This document shows positions 45,987 through 55,047 of a stretch of 64,000 nt of DNA, in pieces. Numbering within the stretch: position 1 is the first letter of the stretch; each line of letters starts with the position of its first letter. This DNA is from Flagellimonas flava (GTDB lineage: Bacteria > Bacteroidota > Bacteroidia > Flavobacteriales > Flavobacteriaceae). Under the pieces are notes generated by a model. The model saw only the letters and a program-made list of their open reading frames with translations, was not told the origin of the DNA and made no database searches. The position numbers and the translations under genes were made by a program. The stretch spans positions 558,001-622,000 of the forward strand of contig NZ_FQWL01000003.1 in NCBI RefSeq assembly GCF_900129665.1. Direction: 5' to 3'.

Positions 45987-46953
45987 CCTCAAAGTAATTT
46001 CAGTACTCGTAGTTTTTTCGTTCATGAGTTGCAAGGAACAACCTCCTCAATCAGAGCTAAAACAGGAAAAGCCCAAACACTATGGGCCATTTTTCGGGGT
46101 CGTTCCATTGGACAAACCTCAATTGCTGGCTCCTGAATTACTGGCGTCCCCTGCCACGGAATACAACGGTACATTTTCCCCAGATGGCACCCAATTTTAT
46201 TACACTACGGACATGCCCTACACCGCCTATATCACTTTTACGGAGATGCAGGCCGACAGTAGTTGGAGCGACCCAAGAATCGCCCCTTTTTCTGGTGAAT
46301 ATTCGGATTTTGACCCGCTTTTTTCACCGGATGGGAATCGAGTTTATTTTAGCTCGAGCAGACCAAAGGCGGACAATGAGAACAGTAAGATTTGGTATGT
46401 GGAGCGAAAAGATTTTGGCTGGAGTAACCCTATTCGGGTGGTTTTGACTGGAGAAGAAGACAACGAGTATTACAGTTCCCTGACGCATTCCGGGAATCTG
46501 TACTTTAATATCTGGTCCAAGGGAGATATTTACAGGGCAGTTCCCTCGGATTCTGCCTATACTGTTGAAGTTTTACCTGAAAGTATCAATGCCGGAGGAA
46601 ATAAGGGCGATCCCTTTGTTGATCCCGATGAAAGGTATATGATTTTTCGTGGCTATGATGACACTTTAGGGAGAGGTGATCTTTATATCAGTTTTAATAT
46701 GGAGGGTGAATGGACAACTCCTGAAAATTTAGGGGAACCCATCAACTCCAGTTCACATGAAATGTGCCCATGGGTAAGTCAGGATGGAAAGCTCTTTATT
46801 TTTGCCAGTGATAGATTGGAAACTCCAGCTGAAGCCAAGGCGCTGGACCCCATTAAAAAAATTAATGGCACCCATAACAGTGGGAAGCTAAACCTATATT
46901 ATATGTCCACCGATTTCATTGAGGAAATGAAAGAAAAACACCAAGCAGATTAA
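45979..46953 (+). CDS. PD40/TolB-like beta-propeller lipoprotein
   Basis: 324 residues from a GTG at 45979 (VNSLKVISVLVVFSFMSCKEQ), which gives a proper lipoprotein signal; an ATG at 45883 lies inside the previous gene. PD40-type repeats are visible (YNGTFSPDGTQFYYTTDM, FDPLFSPDGNRVYFSSSR, DPFVDPDERYMIFRGYDD). It probably binds proteins or ligands in the periplasm or at the surface. It is coupled to the SMP-30-like gene and convergent with the lactonase-like gene. Confidence 0.82.
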   Translation: MNSLKVISVLVVFSFMSCKEQPPQSELKQEKPKHYGPFFGVVPLDKPQLLAPELLASPATEYNGTFSPDGTQFYYTTDMPYTAYITFTEMQADSSWSDPRIAPFSGEYSDFDPLFSPDGNRVYFSSSRPKADNENSKIWYVERKDFGWSNPIRVVLTGEEDNEYYSSLTHSGNLYFNIWSKGDIYRAVPSDSAYTVEVLPESINAGGNKGDPFVDPDERYMIFRGYDDTLGRGDLYISFNMEGEWTTPENLGEPINSSSHEMCPWVSQDGKLFIFASDRLETPAEAKALDPIKKINGTHNSGKLNLYYMSTDFIEEMKEKHQAD

Positions 46954-48047
46954 TCCAGAAATTCCAAACAGACAGGACTCCCCATCTGAATTTCATTTAA
47001 AAAGGTCAAAGTGCCCAGCTCCTCGTCCCTGGAAAAAATGGTGATGTGGTTGCTACGTTGATTGGCAACAAGCAAGAACTTTCCTGAAGGGTCCAAACTG
47101 AAATTCCTAGGCCAGTCCCCATGCACTGAGGTCCTTCCAACGGTACTTAATTTCCCAGTTTTTCCGTCCACTGAAAAAACCACAATAGAATTTTCACCAC
47201 GATTGGATCCATAAAGGAACCTCCCATCTTCGGACAGATGAATGTCTGCACAAAAACTATCCCCTTCAAAATCCTCAGCAAGTGTCCCTATGGTTTGGAT
47301 TTCATTGTAGGCTTCCCCATTCTTTTGCAAAACCGTAACCGTGGAATTCAGTTCATTGATTATATAGAGTATTCCTGTTTTACCAAAGGTAAAATGTCTC
47401 GGCCCTGCTCCCTCGGCCATGTTTATGGATACTTGTTTCGAAGGAACAAATAGCTTGTCCTGCAGTTGGTATCGCTTGACCGCATCCAGACCAAGATCGG
47501 CCACAAAAAGTCCGTCGGAGGTGAAATTGGCCATGTGGGCATGGGCAATTTTGGTGGTATCCAAAGCCTTATGGTCAATGAGCTGTGCTTCTTCTGGTAG
47601 AGAGCCATCTTCTTTCAACTTAAAAATAGAAACATTGCCGCCACTATAATTTGACGCGGCTAAAAACCCATCTTCGGAGAGGGATACATGGCATGGGTGA
47701 GCACCCCGGGTCCCAGCGCTATTTTGTAGCTCCAGTAGACTGTCCTGTAGCTTAAAGGCGGTTACCCCTCCACCCAAACTATCAAAATCGGCGGTTTCCT
47801 GAACAGCATATAGATGTTTCTTGTCCGAAGAAATCTTTAAAAAAGAGGGATTGGGCAGTTCGGCCATAAGAGTCTTTTCCCCTAGCTCCCCGGTTTCGGC
47901 ATCAAAGGTAAATCGATATATCCCTTTGCTGTCCCCATCGGTATAGGTCCCTACAAAAAGTTGATGTTTTTTTACCATAGTTTTTTTCTCCGAGCAGCCC
48001 ATCACCCCAAGGAGCAATAAGGCCAAAATCAAACTGAATAATCGCAT
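46950..48047 (-). CDS. Lactonase-like seven-bladed propeller lipoprotein (YbhE/Pgl type)
   Basis: 365 residues with lipobox (LLGVMGC). Repeats of the YbhE/6-phosphogluconolactonase type are seen (LFVGTYTDGDSKGIYRF, AHPCHVSLSEDGFLAASNY, GAGPRHFTFGKTGILYII, WPRNFSLDPSGKFLLVAN). As a lipoprotein it would work outside the cytoplasm, so the substrate is probably a sugar lactone rather than 6-phosphogluconolactone. It is divergent from the AraC gene after 37 bases, so shared control is possible. Confidence 0.87.
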   Translation of the reverse strand: MRLFSLILALLLLGVMGCSEKKTMVKKHQLFVGTYTDGDSKGIYRFTFDAETGELGEKTLMAELPNPSFLKISSDKKHLYAVQETADFDSLGGGVTAFKLQDSLLELQNSAGTRGAHPCHVSLSEDGFLAASNYSGGNVSIFKLKEDGSLPEEAQLIDHKALDTTKIAHAHMANFTSDGLFVADLGLDAVKRYQLQDKLFVPSKQVSINMAEGAGPRHFTFGKTGILYIINELNSTVTVLQKNGEAYNEIQTIGTLAEDFEGDSFCADIHLSEDGRFLYGSNRGENSIVVFSVDGKTGKLSTVGRTSVHGDWPRNFSLDPSGKFLLVANQRSNHITIFSRDEELGTLTFLNEIQMGSPVCLEFLD

Positions 48048-48084
48048 CTCTATGAATCTGTTTTGCTAAAAGTAATAACTATAA

Positions 48085-49149
48085 ATGGATTCCAGATTTT
48101 CTTTTCCTAGGTCTTTATATTTTTGGGTCATGGGTCAGGATGTTGTTTTATTGGTTTTAAGTTGTTTGGGAATCGCCCAAGCCCTGTTCTTAATCAGTTA
48201 TCTGTTGACTTTAGGGAAACCGGATGACCGGACCAGTTTTTTTCTGGCCATGGTTATTTTAGGATTGACTATTCGGATTGGAAAATCCATTCTCAATGTC
48301 CATTTAGATCTTGAACCATGGCAGCGAAACCTAGGAATCTCTGGAGTTTTATTGACAGGTCCTTTTCTTTGGTTTTACACCAAGGGACTGTTGGTGAATT
48401 TTAAGGCACTCCGACGCAAAGATTATTTACATCTACTTCCTTTTTTCTTCTTTGTGCTCTTTGCCGCTATCATCCCAAATGATGGCAGGGCAATTTCGTA
48501 TCTCATTTATGTTTTGGTCTTTGTTCATTTAGCCTGTTATCTTGGGTTGTCCTTGTCGGTGTTGATCACAAATGGGGAAAATGTACATAGACAACGAAGT
48601 ACATGGGTCAGAAATCTAATCATAGGCGTTGGTCTTATTTGGATTTTCTATATGGGGAATCTGGGTGGTATATTCCCGTTTTATATTGGGGGTGCAGTAT
48701 CCTTTTCTTTTTTGATCTATATTTTCTCTTTTCTATTTCTTCAGAAACATGCCTTTCGTTTGGGGAAGTACAATGCATCGACCATGGATAAGTCCCATTC
48801 CTCTGCGCTTTTTGGTTCCATAAAAACCATGTTGGTCGAGGAAGAACTCTTTTTGGACCCAAAACTCTCTCTGGAATCCATGGCTAAAAAAATGGGCGTA
48901 TCCCCTCGCAAATTATCGCAGGCCATCAATGAAAACGGGCATAAGAATTTTTCTGAATTCGTCAACGACCATCGCATTGAAAAAGCTAAAAAACTACTGT
49001 CCGACCCTGAACAGGCTCAAGAAAAAATAGCAGGAATAGCCTATGACTGTGGTTTTGGCAATGTGACCTCTTTTAATTTGGCATTCAAAGCCAGGAACCA
49101 CCAAACTCCATCTTCCTTTAGAAAAAAGGCATTGCTCGCCAGTGGGTGA
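48085..49149 (+). CDS. AraC-type regulator with seven or eight membrane helices
   Basis: 354 residues. About eight hydrophobic helices (about 15-230) are followed by a cytoplasmic HTH_18 domain (about 250-350; LSLESMAKKMGVSPRKLSQAIN, IAGIAYDCGFGNVTSFNLAF, TPSSFRKKA). A later Met (residue 16, MGQDVVLLVL) could be the real start. It should sense a membrane or external signal and may control the divergent lactonase-like gene or the sorbosone dehydrogenase-like gene downstream. Confidence 0.9.
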   Translation: MDSRFSFPRSLYFWVMGQDVVLLVLSCLGIAQALFLISYLLTLGKPDDRTSFFLAMVILGLTIRIGKSILNVHLDLEPWQRNLGISGVLLTGPFLWFYTKGLLVNFKALRRKDYLHLLPFFFFVLFAAIIPNDGRAISYLIYVLVFVHLACYLGLSLSVLITNGENVHRQRSTWVRNLIIGVGLIWIFYMGNLGGIFPFYIGGAVSFSFLIYIFSFLFLQKHAFRLGKYNASTMDKSHSSALFGSIKTMLVEEELFLDPKLSLESMAKKMGVSPRKLSQAINENGHKNFSEFVNDHRIEKAKKLLSDPEQAQEKIAGIAYDCGFGNVTSFNLAFKARNHQTPSSFRKKALLASG

Positions 49150-49223
49150 TTTTTCGTTTTAAGAATCATGATTTTTAAAGTCTTCTTCCAAAGATTTTGT
49201 CTCCTTTGTGCAAAATCAATGAG

Positions 49224-50396
49224 ATGAAAAATTTGATTTGTTTAGGAGTGCTCACACTGGGCCTGTGTATTTCGTGCCAACCAAAAAAACAAGACGTCTC
49301 GGTTGCACAGCCACATAAAAAGGTAATGCTGGACGGGCTAAATCACCCATGGAGCATAGCCTTTCTCTCAGCTGATGAAGCCCTAATATCAGAGAAAGAT
49401 GGTCATCTGCTCAAGGTGAACCTCAAAACCAAGGAGAAACAAATTCTAAAAGGTTTTCCTGAAGATCTAACGGATAGCATCCGGGTAGTTAATTTAGGGG
49501 ACAACTCAGGTATTTTTGAGATTTTGATCGACCCCGATTTTGGGACAGTGCCATGGGTCTATTTTAGCTATACGGCCAAAAAACCAGGTTATGGTACCAC
49601 CACCAAGGTCGTAAGGGCAAAATTGCAAAACGATTCTCTTTATGGTCATCAAACGCTGCTTGAGGCCGAACCCTACACCCAAGAATATTTCCATTATGGT
49701 GGTGGAATGGTCTTTGGACCCGATGGAAAGCTCTATGTCACCATTGGGGAACGTTTATTTTGGGAACGGGATGAACCTGAATTGCCCATTGCCCAAGATC
49801 TTACCGATAAGAGAGGTAAAATCTATCGCATCAATCAAGATGGAAGCATTCCCGAGGACAACCCAAATCTTGGGCCCGATGCCATTCCCGGCATCTATGC
49901 GCTAGGAATCCGGGCTGCCCAGGGCATCACCGTGCAACCAGAGTCTGATAAAATCTGGTTCAGTGAACACGGTACCATTCAGGGTGATGAAATCAATATT
50001 TTAAGAGCAGGAGCCAACTATGGCTGGCCCAATGTAACTTCCGGAAAGTTGCGCAGCACGGACTACACCCCTCCGGAAATAGAGGGAGCCACCTTTACCC
50101 CTCCGATTTGGTTTTGGCACCATACAGTGGCACCAACTGGGCTTACCTTCTATACCGGTGATGAATTTCCACAATGGAAAAACAACCTCATCGTGCCAGG
50201 TCTTTCCAGAGGTAGTTTATGGCGTTTCCAATTGGAAAATGAAACTATTAAAAGCGCAGAGGAGTTATTTATCGATGACCGTGTTCGCATACGTAAGGCT
50301 AGGCAAAGTCCAGATGGAAAACTATACATCCTTACTGATGAAGATGACGGAAAACTTATTCAAATCACACCTTTAAATTCAAAACTTAAATTATGA
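49224..50396 (+). CDS. PQQ-dependent sugar dehydrogenase (sorbosone/glucose dehydrogenase family)
   Basis: 390 residues from MKNLICLGVLTLGLC; the TTG at 49197 adds nine residues. Lipobox near CISC. The six-bladed fold shows LNHPWSIAFLSADEALISEK, FHYGGGMVFGPDGKLYVTIGE, GIRAAQGITVQPESDKIWF and GDEINILRAGANYGWP, matching the GSDH/Asd family. It probably oxidises an aldose in the periplasm with PQQ, with electrons passed to the respiratory chain. It is coupled by ATGA to the next gene. Confidence 0.88.
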   Translation: MKNLICLGVLTLGLCISCQPKKQDVSVAQPHKKVMLDGLNHPWSIAFLSADEALISEKDGHLLKVNLKTKEKQILKGFPEDLTDSIRVVNLGDNSGIFEILIDPDFGTVPWVYFSYTAKKPGYGTTTKVVRAKLQNDSLYGHQTLLEAEPYTQEYFHYGGGMVFGPDGKLYVTIGERLFWERDEPELPIAQDLTDKRGKIYRINQDGSIPEDNPNLGPDAIPGIYALGIRAAQGITVQPESDKIWFSEHGTIQGDEINILRAGANYGWPNVTSGKLRSTDYTPPEIEGATFTPPIWFWHHTVAPTGLTFYTGDEFPQWKNNLIVPGLSRGSLWRFQLENETIKSAEELFIDDRVRIRKARQSPDGKLYILTDEDDGKLIQITPLNSKLKL

Positions 50397-50824
50397 AAAT
50401 GCGAAATTCAATATTGATCGTACTCACATTATTTTCTGCAATTACCTTAACGGCCCAATCTGAGGAATCGGAAATTAGAGCGGCCCTCCAAGAGTACGTG
50501 GATGGATCTTCATACAACAACCCCGAACAGATTACTTCTGTTTTTTATGAGGAAGCCGACCTGTTTCTGTCGAAAAGGGATGAGGAACTATGGGTACTTA
50601 GCCCTGAGGAATATGCCAATTTGTTCAAGAAAAGGGAAAAAGGAAAATTCAACGGAAGGATTGGCAAGATTCTAAAAGTAGATCAAGCGAACAACATCGC
50701 TACTGCTAAAGTAGAAATTTCGATTCCGGCAGAAAATCTATTGTTCATTGATTTATTTCTCCTGAAAAAACTGGAAGGTAAATGGAAGATCATCAGCAAA
50801 GCTGCCACGGCTATTGATCCTTGA
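50393..50824 (+). CDS. NTF2-like secreted protein (Lumazine_bd_2 family)
   Basis: 143 residues with a signal peptide ending near TAQS. EESEIRAALQEYVDGSSYNNPEQITSVF read in parts, and ANNIATAKVEISIPAENLLFIDLFLLKKLEGKWKII, match the putative lumazine-binding family of the NTF2-like superfamily. It follows the dehydrogenase by an ATGA overlap. Function unknown. It is convergent with the MATE gene five bases later. Confidence 0.82.
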   Translation: MKMRNSILIVLTLFSAITLTAQSEESEIRAALQEYVDGSSYNNPEQITSVFYEEADLFLSKRDEELWVLSPEEYANLFKKREKGKFNGRIGKILKVDQANNIATAKVEISIPAENLLFIDLFLLKKLEGKWKIISKAATAIDP

Positions 50825-50829
50825 TCGAA

Positions 50830-52215
50830 CTAAATCCGGGGAACCAACTTGGTCTTGATTTCCTTCCAGAGATAGTATCCGGTTACAATTGTGGCCAAGG
50901 TATCCGCTATTGGAAAGGACAACCAAACTCCAAGTTCACCTATTAAGTTGGGCAACAACAAAATTAAGGGAATGAAGAAAAATCCTTGTCGGGTCAATGT
51001 CAAAAGCAGGGCTGGAATGGCCTTCCCAACCGCCTGAAAATAGGCCGCTCCAATAAGCTGCAAGGCAATAATTGGGGTGGCCGCAAAAACCAATCGCATG
51101 GCATTTGGGGCATGTTCCAAAACAAAAGCATTGGTAGCCAACTCTTCTGCCGGAAGGTTTTCTTTATTGCTTAAAAACAAGGAGGTTATGGCCTCTGGAA
51201 AAACCATCAAGCCCACAAAAACGATGCTGGCCACAAGCGCTGCATATTTAATTGCGGTGTAGATCGATTCTTTCACCCTATCGTATTTTACGGCTCCATA
51301 ATTGAACCCGGCGATGGGCAGGAATCCTTGCGTAACCCCGAAGACAGGAAAGAAAGCAAACATCAACATTCTACCTATTATAGCATATACGGCCACCATG
51401 GCTTCACCTCCAAGATTGAACAAAATGTTGTTCATAAGCAGGTAGGTGATACTGGTAACCGCTTGTCTGGCCAAGGTCACAAAACCCAAAGAGCCCATTT
51501 CCTTCAAAATAGGTTGGTTAAGCCAAAAATGGGGAAGCCCAATTTTGAGCTCCGAATTTTTGGAGAGAAAGAAATATAAGATATAAGCAAAGCAGAAAAG
51601 ATATCCGGCGGTAGTGGCCCATGCTGCACCGTGCATACCCCAATCAAATACATAAATAAAGATGTAGTCCATGAGCAGGTTCCCTACTGATGGAATGATC
51701 ATGGCAATCATGGCAAACTTGGGTTTTCCTTCAGCACGAATTACGGTATTCCCCATCATACAAAGTGCCAAAAAAGGAACTCCATAAAGGACAATAGTGT
51801 AGTAGATTTTGGCCAAGGGAAAAATACTGCCCTTTCCACCAAAAGCAGGAATAAGGTCATTCACAAAATATAGACCTAAGGCCACCATGGATACCGTGAC
51901 GAGCAGTGTGAGGGTTATTTGGTTCCCGAACGTTTTTAGTGCCTTTTGTTTGTCCCCAGACCCAAGGGCCCTGGAAATAATACTAGATCCCCCCACGCCA
52001 ATGGCCATTCCCAATGCGGCAATAAAAAAAGAAACAGGAAGCACCACATTAATTGCAGCTATGGCTATGGAGCCAATCCAATTCCCCACAAAAATGGAAT
52101 CGACCAGCACATTAAGGGACATCACCAAGATTCCTATGGATGCAGGCACGGCCTGTTTGATCAACAATTTGCCGATAGGTTCCGTTCCCAACTGATCTGA
52201 AGAGACTTTGGCCAT
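50830..52215 (-). CDS. MATE family efflux transporter
   Basis: 461 residues from MAKVSSDQLGTEPIGKLL; a start at 52287 would add 24 polar residues. Twelve membrane helices and MATE patterns are visible, including QAVPASIGILVMSLNVLVDSIFVG and FGVTQGFLPIAGFNYGA. It should export cationic compounds by sodium or proton antiport. It lies 79 bases downstream of hemH. A role in porphyrin or other export is speculation. Confidence 0.93.
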   Translation of the reverse strand: MAKVSSDQLGTEPIGKLLIKQAVPASIGILVMSLNVLVDSIFVGNWIGSIAIAAINVVLPVSFFIAALGMAIGVGGSSIISRALGSGDKQKALKTFGNQITLTLLVTVSMVALGLYFVNDLIPAFGGKGSIFPLAKIYYTIVLYGVPFLALCMMGNTVIRAEGKPKFAMIAMIIPSVGNLLMDYIFIYVFDWGMHGAAWATTAGYLFCFAYILYFFLSKNSELKIGLPHFWLNQPILKEMGSLGFVTLARQAVTSITYLLMNNILFNLGGEAMVAVYAIIGRMLMFAFFPVFGVTQGFLPIAGFNYGAVKYDRVKESIYTAIKYAALVASIVFVGLMVFPEAITSLFLSNKENLPAEELATNAFVLEHAPNAMRLVFAATPIIALQLIGAAYFQAVGKAIPALLLTLTRQGFFFIPLILLLPNLIGELGVWLSFPIADTLATIVTGYYLWKEIKTKLVPRI

Positions 52216-52294
52216 TATTGGTGTCCCCTCTTTTTTTGATTCGGGACTTGTTTTAAGGGTTAAGGTTCGTACTGCTGCCGAACCCAAAAATTAT

Positions 52295-53326
52295 TTAAAC
52301 TGGAAGAACCTCTTTGGCCTCCCATTGGTTGACCCATTTTGCCATTAGGGATACCCAGGCATCGTTGTCATTGAGACAGGGTATATGCTTGTACGACTCT
52401 CCTCCAGCTTCCTTGAACTGCTCCTCGCCTTCCATGGCAATCTCCTCCAGAGTCTCTAGGCAATCGCTTACAAAGGCAGGAGTGATAACGGCCAGCCTGG
52501 TCTTGCCCTCCTTGGCCAATCGTTCAAATTCAAAATCGGTATAGGGCTTTAGCCATGGATCACCAGCCAGACGGGATTGAAATGAAGAACTCACCTTTTC
52601 GTCGGGTAGATTCAATTGTGCTTTAACCAATTCCGTGGTATCGTAACACTGGTGTCTATAACAGGTATGATGGGCCACAGAATTGATCTTGCAGCAATTT
52701 CCATCAATTTTACAATGGAATTTTGTAGGGTCGGATTTGCGAATATGTCTTTCCGGAATTCCATGATACGAAAAGAGGATATGATCATAATCAAACCCTT
52801 CCAGTCCATTCGCGATACTATCAGAAAGTACTTTTACATAATCCTCGTTTTTATAAAATGCGGGTAGGGTGGTCAAACGTATTTCTGGGAAATTTTCAGC
52901 TTGAACTTCCATTGCCTTGACCACTACAGTCTCAAAAGAGGACATCGCATAGTGCGGATACAAAGGTACCAGTAAAACATCGTTCACTCCTTGATCATGC
53001 AGTTCTTGCAAAGCATTCTTTATGCTCATGGAACCGTAGCGCATACCCAATGCCACCGGCATTTTGGTTTGGTTTTTTACTTTTTCAGCAAAACGTTCTG
53101 AGATAACAATTAATGGGGAACCTTCTTCCCACCAAATTTTGGAATAGGCCTCTGCTGATTTTTTTGGTCGGGTTTGCAGAATGATGCCCCTTACAATAAT
53201 ATTGCGCAGCCACTGAGGGGTATCAATTACCCTCCCATCCATTAGGAACTCATCCAGGTATGGTTTTACATCTTTCGGTGTTGGGCTATCAGGCGACCCC
53301 AGATTGACCAATAATACTCCTTTCAT
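52295..53326 (-). CDS. hemH: Ferrochelatase with internal cysteine cluster
   Basis: 343 residues. It inserts iron into protoporphyrin IX. The active-site region is FSYHGIPERH (His188), and MRYGSMSIKNAL and PLYPHYAMSSFETV are conserved. Just after the active site, Cys205, Cys211, Cys212, Cys222 and Cys227 form a cluster (FHCKIDGNCC, HTCYRHQC). A class of bacterial ferrochelatases with an internally placed [2Fe-2S] cluster is known, so this may be one, but spacing should be compared. It is on the opposite strand from the hemA operon and followed by a MATE gene. Confidence 0.95.
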   Translation of the reverse strand: MKGVLLVNLGSPDSPTPKDVKPYLDEFLMDGRVIDTPQWLRNIIVRGIILQTRPKKSAEAYSKIWWEEGSPLIVISERFAEKVKNQTKMPVALGMRYGSMSIKNALQELHDQGVNDVLLVPLYPHYAMSSFETVVVKAMEVQAENFPEIRLTTLPAFYKNEDYVKVLSDSIANGLEGFDYDHILFSYHGIPERHIRKSDPTKFHCKIDGNCCKINSVAHHTCYRHQCYDTTELVKAQLNLPDEKVSSSFQSRLAGDPWLKPYTDFEFERLAKEGKTRLAVITPAFVSDCLETLEEIAMEGEEQFKEAGGESYKHIPCLNDNDAWVSLMAKWVNQWEAKEVLPV

Positions 53327-53459
53327 AGCAGATTGAAATAGTTTGTTTTCAAAGCCATAAAAATACTACTTGACGCTGATTTAACATTTGATTCGTCCCA
53401 TTTGTTTCCTATAACTCTATAGATAATCTTAATTTAGATGGGCAAAACCAAAATTCCAC

Positions 53460-54305
53460 ATGTTTTCCAAGGCTCCATTCCTGTTTTTATGCCTTTTTAC
53501 GGCACCTCTGTTCTCCCAACTCACCTGTACCCCAAAAGATTCGCTGTTGTTTAAGGAGAAAATGCAAACAATTATGGACTTGGATGTTCCTATGGAGGAA
53601 CTATCCATGGCAACTATTGGCCTAACGTTTTTGGAGCAACCCTATGTGGAAAAAACACTGGAAATTGGGGAAGAGGAAACCTTGGTCATCAACCTCAGGG
53701 GCTTTGATTGCACCACTTATGTGGAAAATGTATTGGCTTTCTCCATGATGGCCAAAAGTGAAACGGAGGATTTCGAGGATTTTGTTGACAACTTAAAAAC
53801 CATTCGGTATAGAAATGGTGTTTTAAATGGTTACCCCTCTCGTTTGCACTACTTTACCGATTGGATTCGAAATAACGAACAAAAGGGATTGGTAAAAGAC
53901 ATTACCTCGCAAATTGGTGGTAAAGCACTTCAAAAAGCCATCAATTTTATGGGGACTCACCGATCTTTGTATCCTTTTCTACAACAAGATGAAAACTTTG
54001 AAGCCATGCTCAGCGTAGAGGAGGGCCTTGCCGAAGAAACGCTTTGTATTTTGGCCCAAGAGGACATTCAAAGGCATGAGCATTTAATACGATCTGGGGA
54101 CATTATTGCATTGGCGACATCCATCAAGGGATTGGATGTTACACATACAGGAATTGCCATCAAACGCGGCGGCAGAATTCATTTGCTTCATGCTTCCAGT
54201 GCCGGCTCGGTGCGAATCACCAAAGTCCCTTTGGTGGATTATCTCAAAAAAATAAAAAGTAATACGGGGATTATTGTGGCAAGACCAAATTTATTTTCGC
54301 CCTAA
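53460..54305 (+). CDS. DUF1460 cell-wall amidase-like protein
   Basis: 281 residues with a signal peptide (FLFLCLFTAPLFSQ). DUF1460 members are NlpC/P60-like cysteine peptidases that act on peptidoglycan. The nucleophile is Cys84 (GFDCTTYVENVLAF), the His is in DVTHTGIAIKRG. It should work in the periplasm in wall recycling or remodelling. It is a single gene and its 3' end overlaps the convergent ThuA gene by 15 bases. Confidence 0.88.
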   Translation: MFSKAPFLFLCLFTAPLFSQLTCTPKDSLLFKEKMQTIMDLDVPMEELSMATIGLTFLEQPYVEKTLEIGEEETLVINLRGFDCTTYVENVLAFSMMAKSETEDFEDFVDNLKTIRYRNGVLNGYPSRLHYFTDWIRNNEQKGLVKDITSQIGGKALQKAINFMGTHRSLYPFLQQDENFEAMLSVEEGLAEETLCILAQEDIQRHEHLIRSGDIIALATSIKGLDVTHTGIAIKRGGRIHLLHASSAGSVRITKVPLVDYLKKIKSNTGIIVARPNLFSP

Positions 54306-55037
54306 ACACCATTCTATCGCACCCAAAAGGTGTTGTTTAAAATCAGAATCATCAAAGGCTTCCTCTGTATGGCCAAGCCCAGTATAGAAAGATCTTCCGC
54401 CATCATACTCATGGTACCAAGCTATGGGATGGTTATCTCCATTAGTGCCACCGTCGTAGCTGCTTTCGTCCAGTTTCATCAACACATTAACATTGGGGTT
54501 CAGGTTCATAAAATTGTACCATTCGTCAAAGTGGACCCACTCCTCTTTTAGATGGGCCGTTGAGGGATGTGACCGATCTACCACATCTATCTTGGCTTTT
54601 TGTTGTTGCGGATGATTCTCAAAATAGGCCCCTACAAGCTTCCCAAACCAAGGCCAGTCATATTCTGTATCCGTTGCCGCATGAATGCCCAAAAAATTCC
54701 CACCTTTATTGATATACGCTTTGAATGCATCTTGCTCTTCATCATTTAACACATCCATGGTCGTACTTAAAAAGATGATGAGTTTGTAGTTGCTCAAATT
54801 TTGTAGATTGAAATCGGAAGACGTCTCGGTCTGCAAAACAATAAATCCATTGGCTCTTCCCAATTCCTTCAAGGTTTGCACTCCTTTTTCTATGGACTTG
54901 TGTCGATACCCTGCGGTTTTGCTGAAAACCAGAACAATTTCTGGGACTTTTTGTTTTTCTTGGGCTTGAGGATTATCCTGGGCAACGGAACCCGCGACCA
55001 TAAACAAGGCCAAAAGAAAAAACAGGTAGGATTTCAT
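54291..55037 (-). CDS. Secreted ThuA-like (trehalose utilisation) protein
   Basis: 248 residues with a signal peptide ending near SVAQD. ThuA motifs include VFSKTAGYRHKSIEKGVQTL, GGNFLGIHAATDTEYDWPWFG and GRSFYTGLGHTEEAF. This class I amidotransferase-like fold is used in trehalose and other sugar breakdown, often beside Gfo/Idh genes. Here it follows the AraC gene after ten bases and may be cotranscribed. Confidence 0.9.
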   Translation of the reverse strand: MKSYLFFLLALFMVAGSVAQDNPQAQEKQKVPEIVLVFSKTAGYRHKSIEKGVQTLKELGRANGFIVLQTETSSDFNLQNLSNYKLIIFLSTTMDVLNDEEQDAFKAYINKGGNFLGIHAATDTEYDWPWFGKLVGAYFENHPQQQKAKIDVVDRSHPSTAHLKEEWVHFDEWYNFMNLNPNVNVLMKLDESSYDGGTNGDNHPIAWYHEYDGGRSFYTGLGHTEEAFDDSDFKQHLLGAIEWCLGRK

Positions 55038-55047
55038 GATAGGCTAT

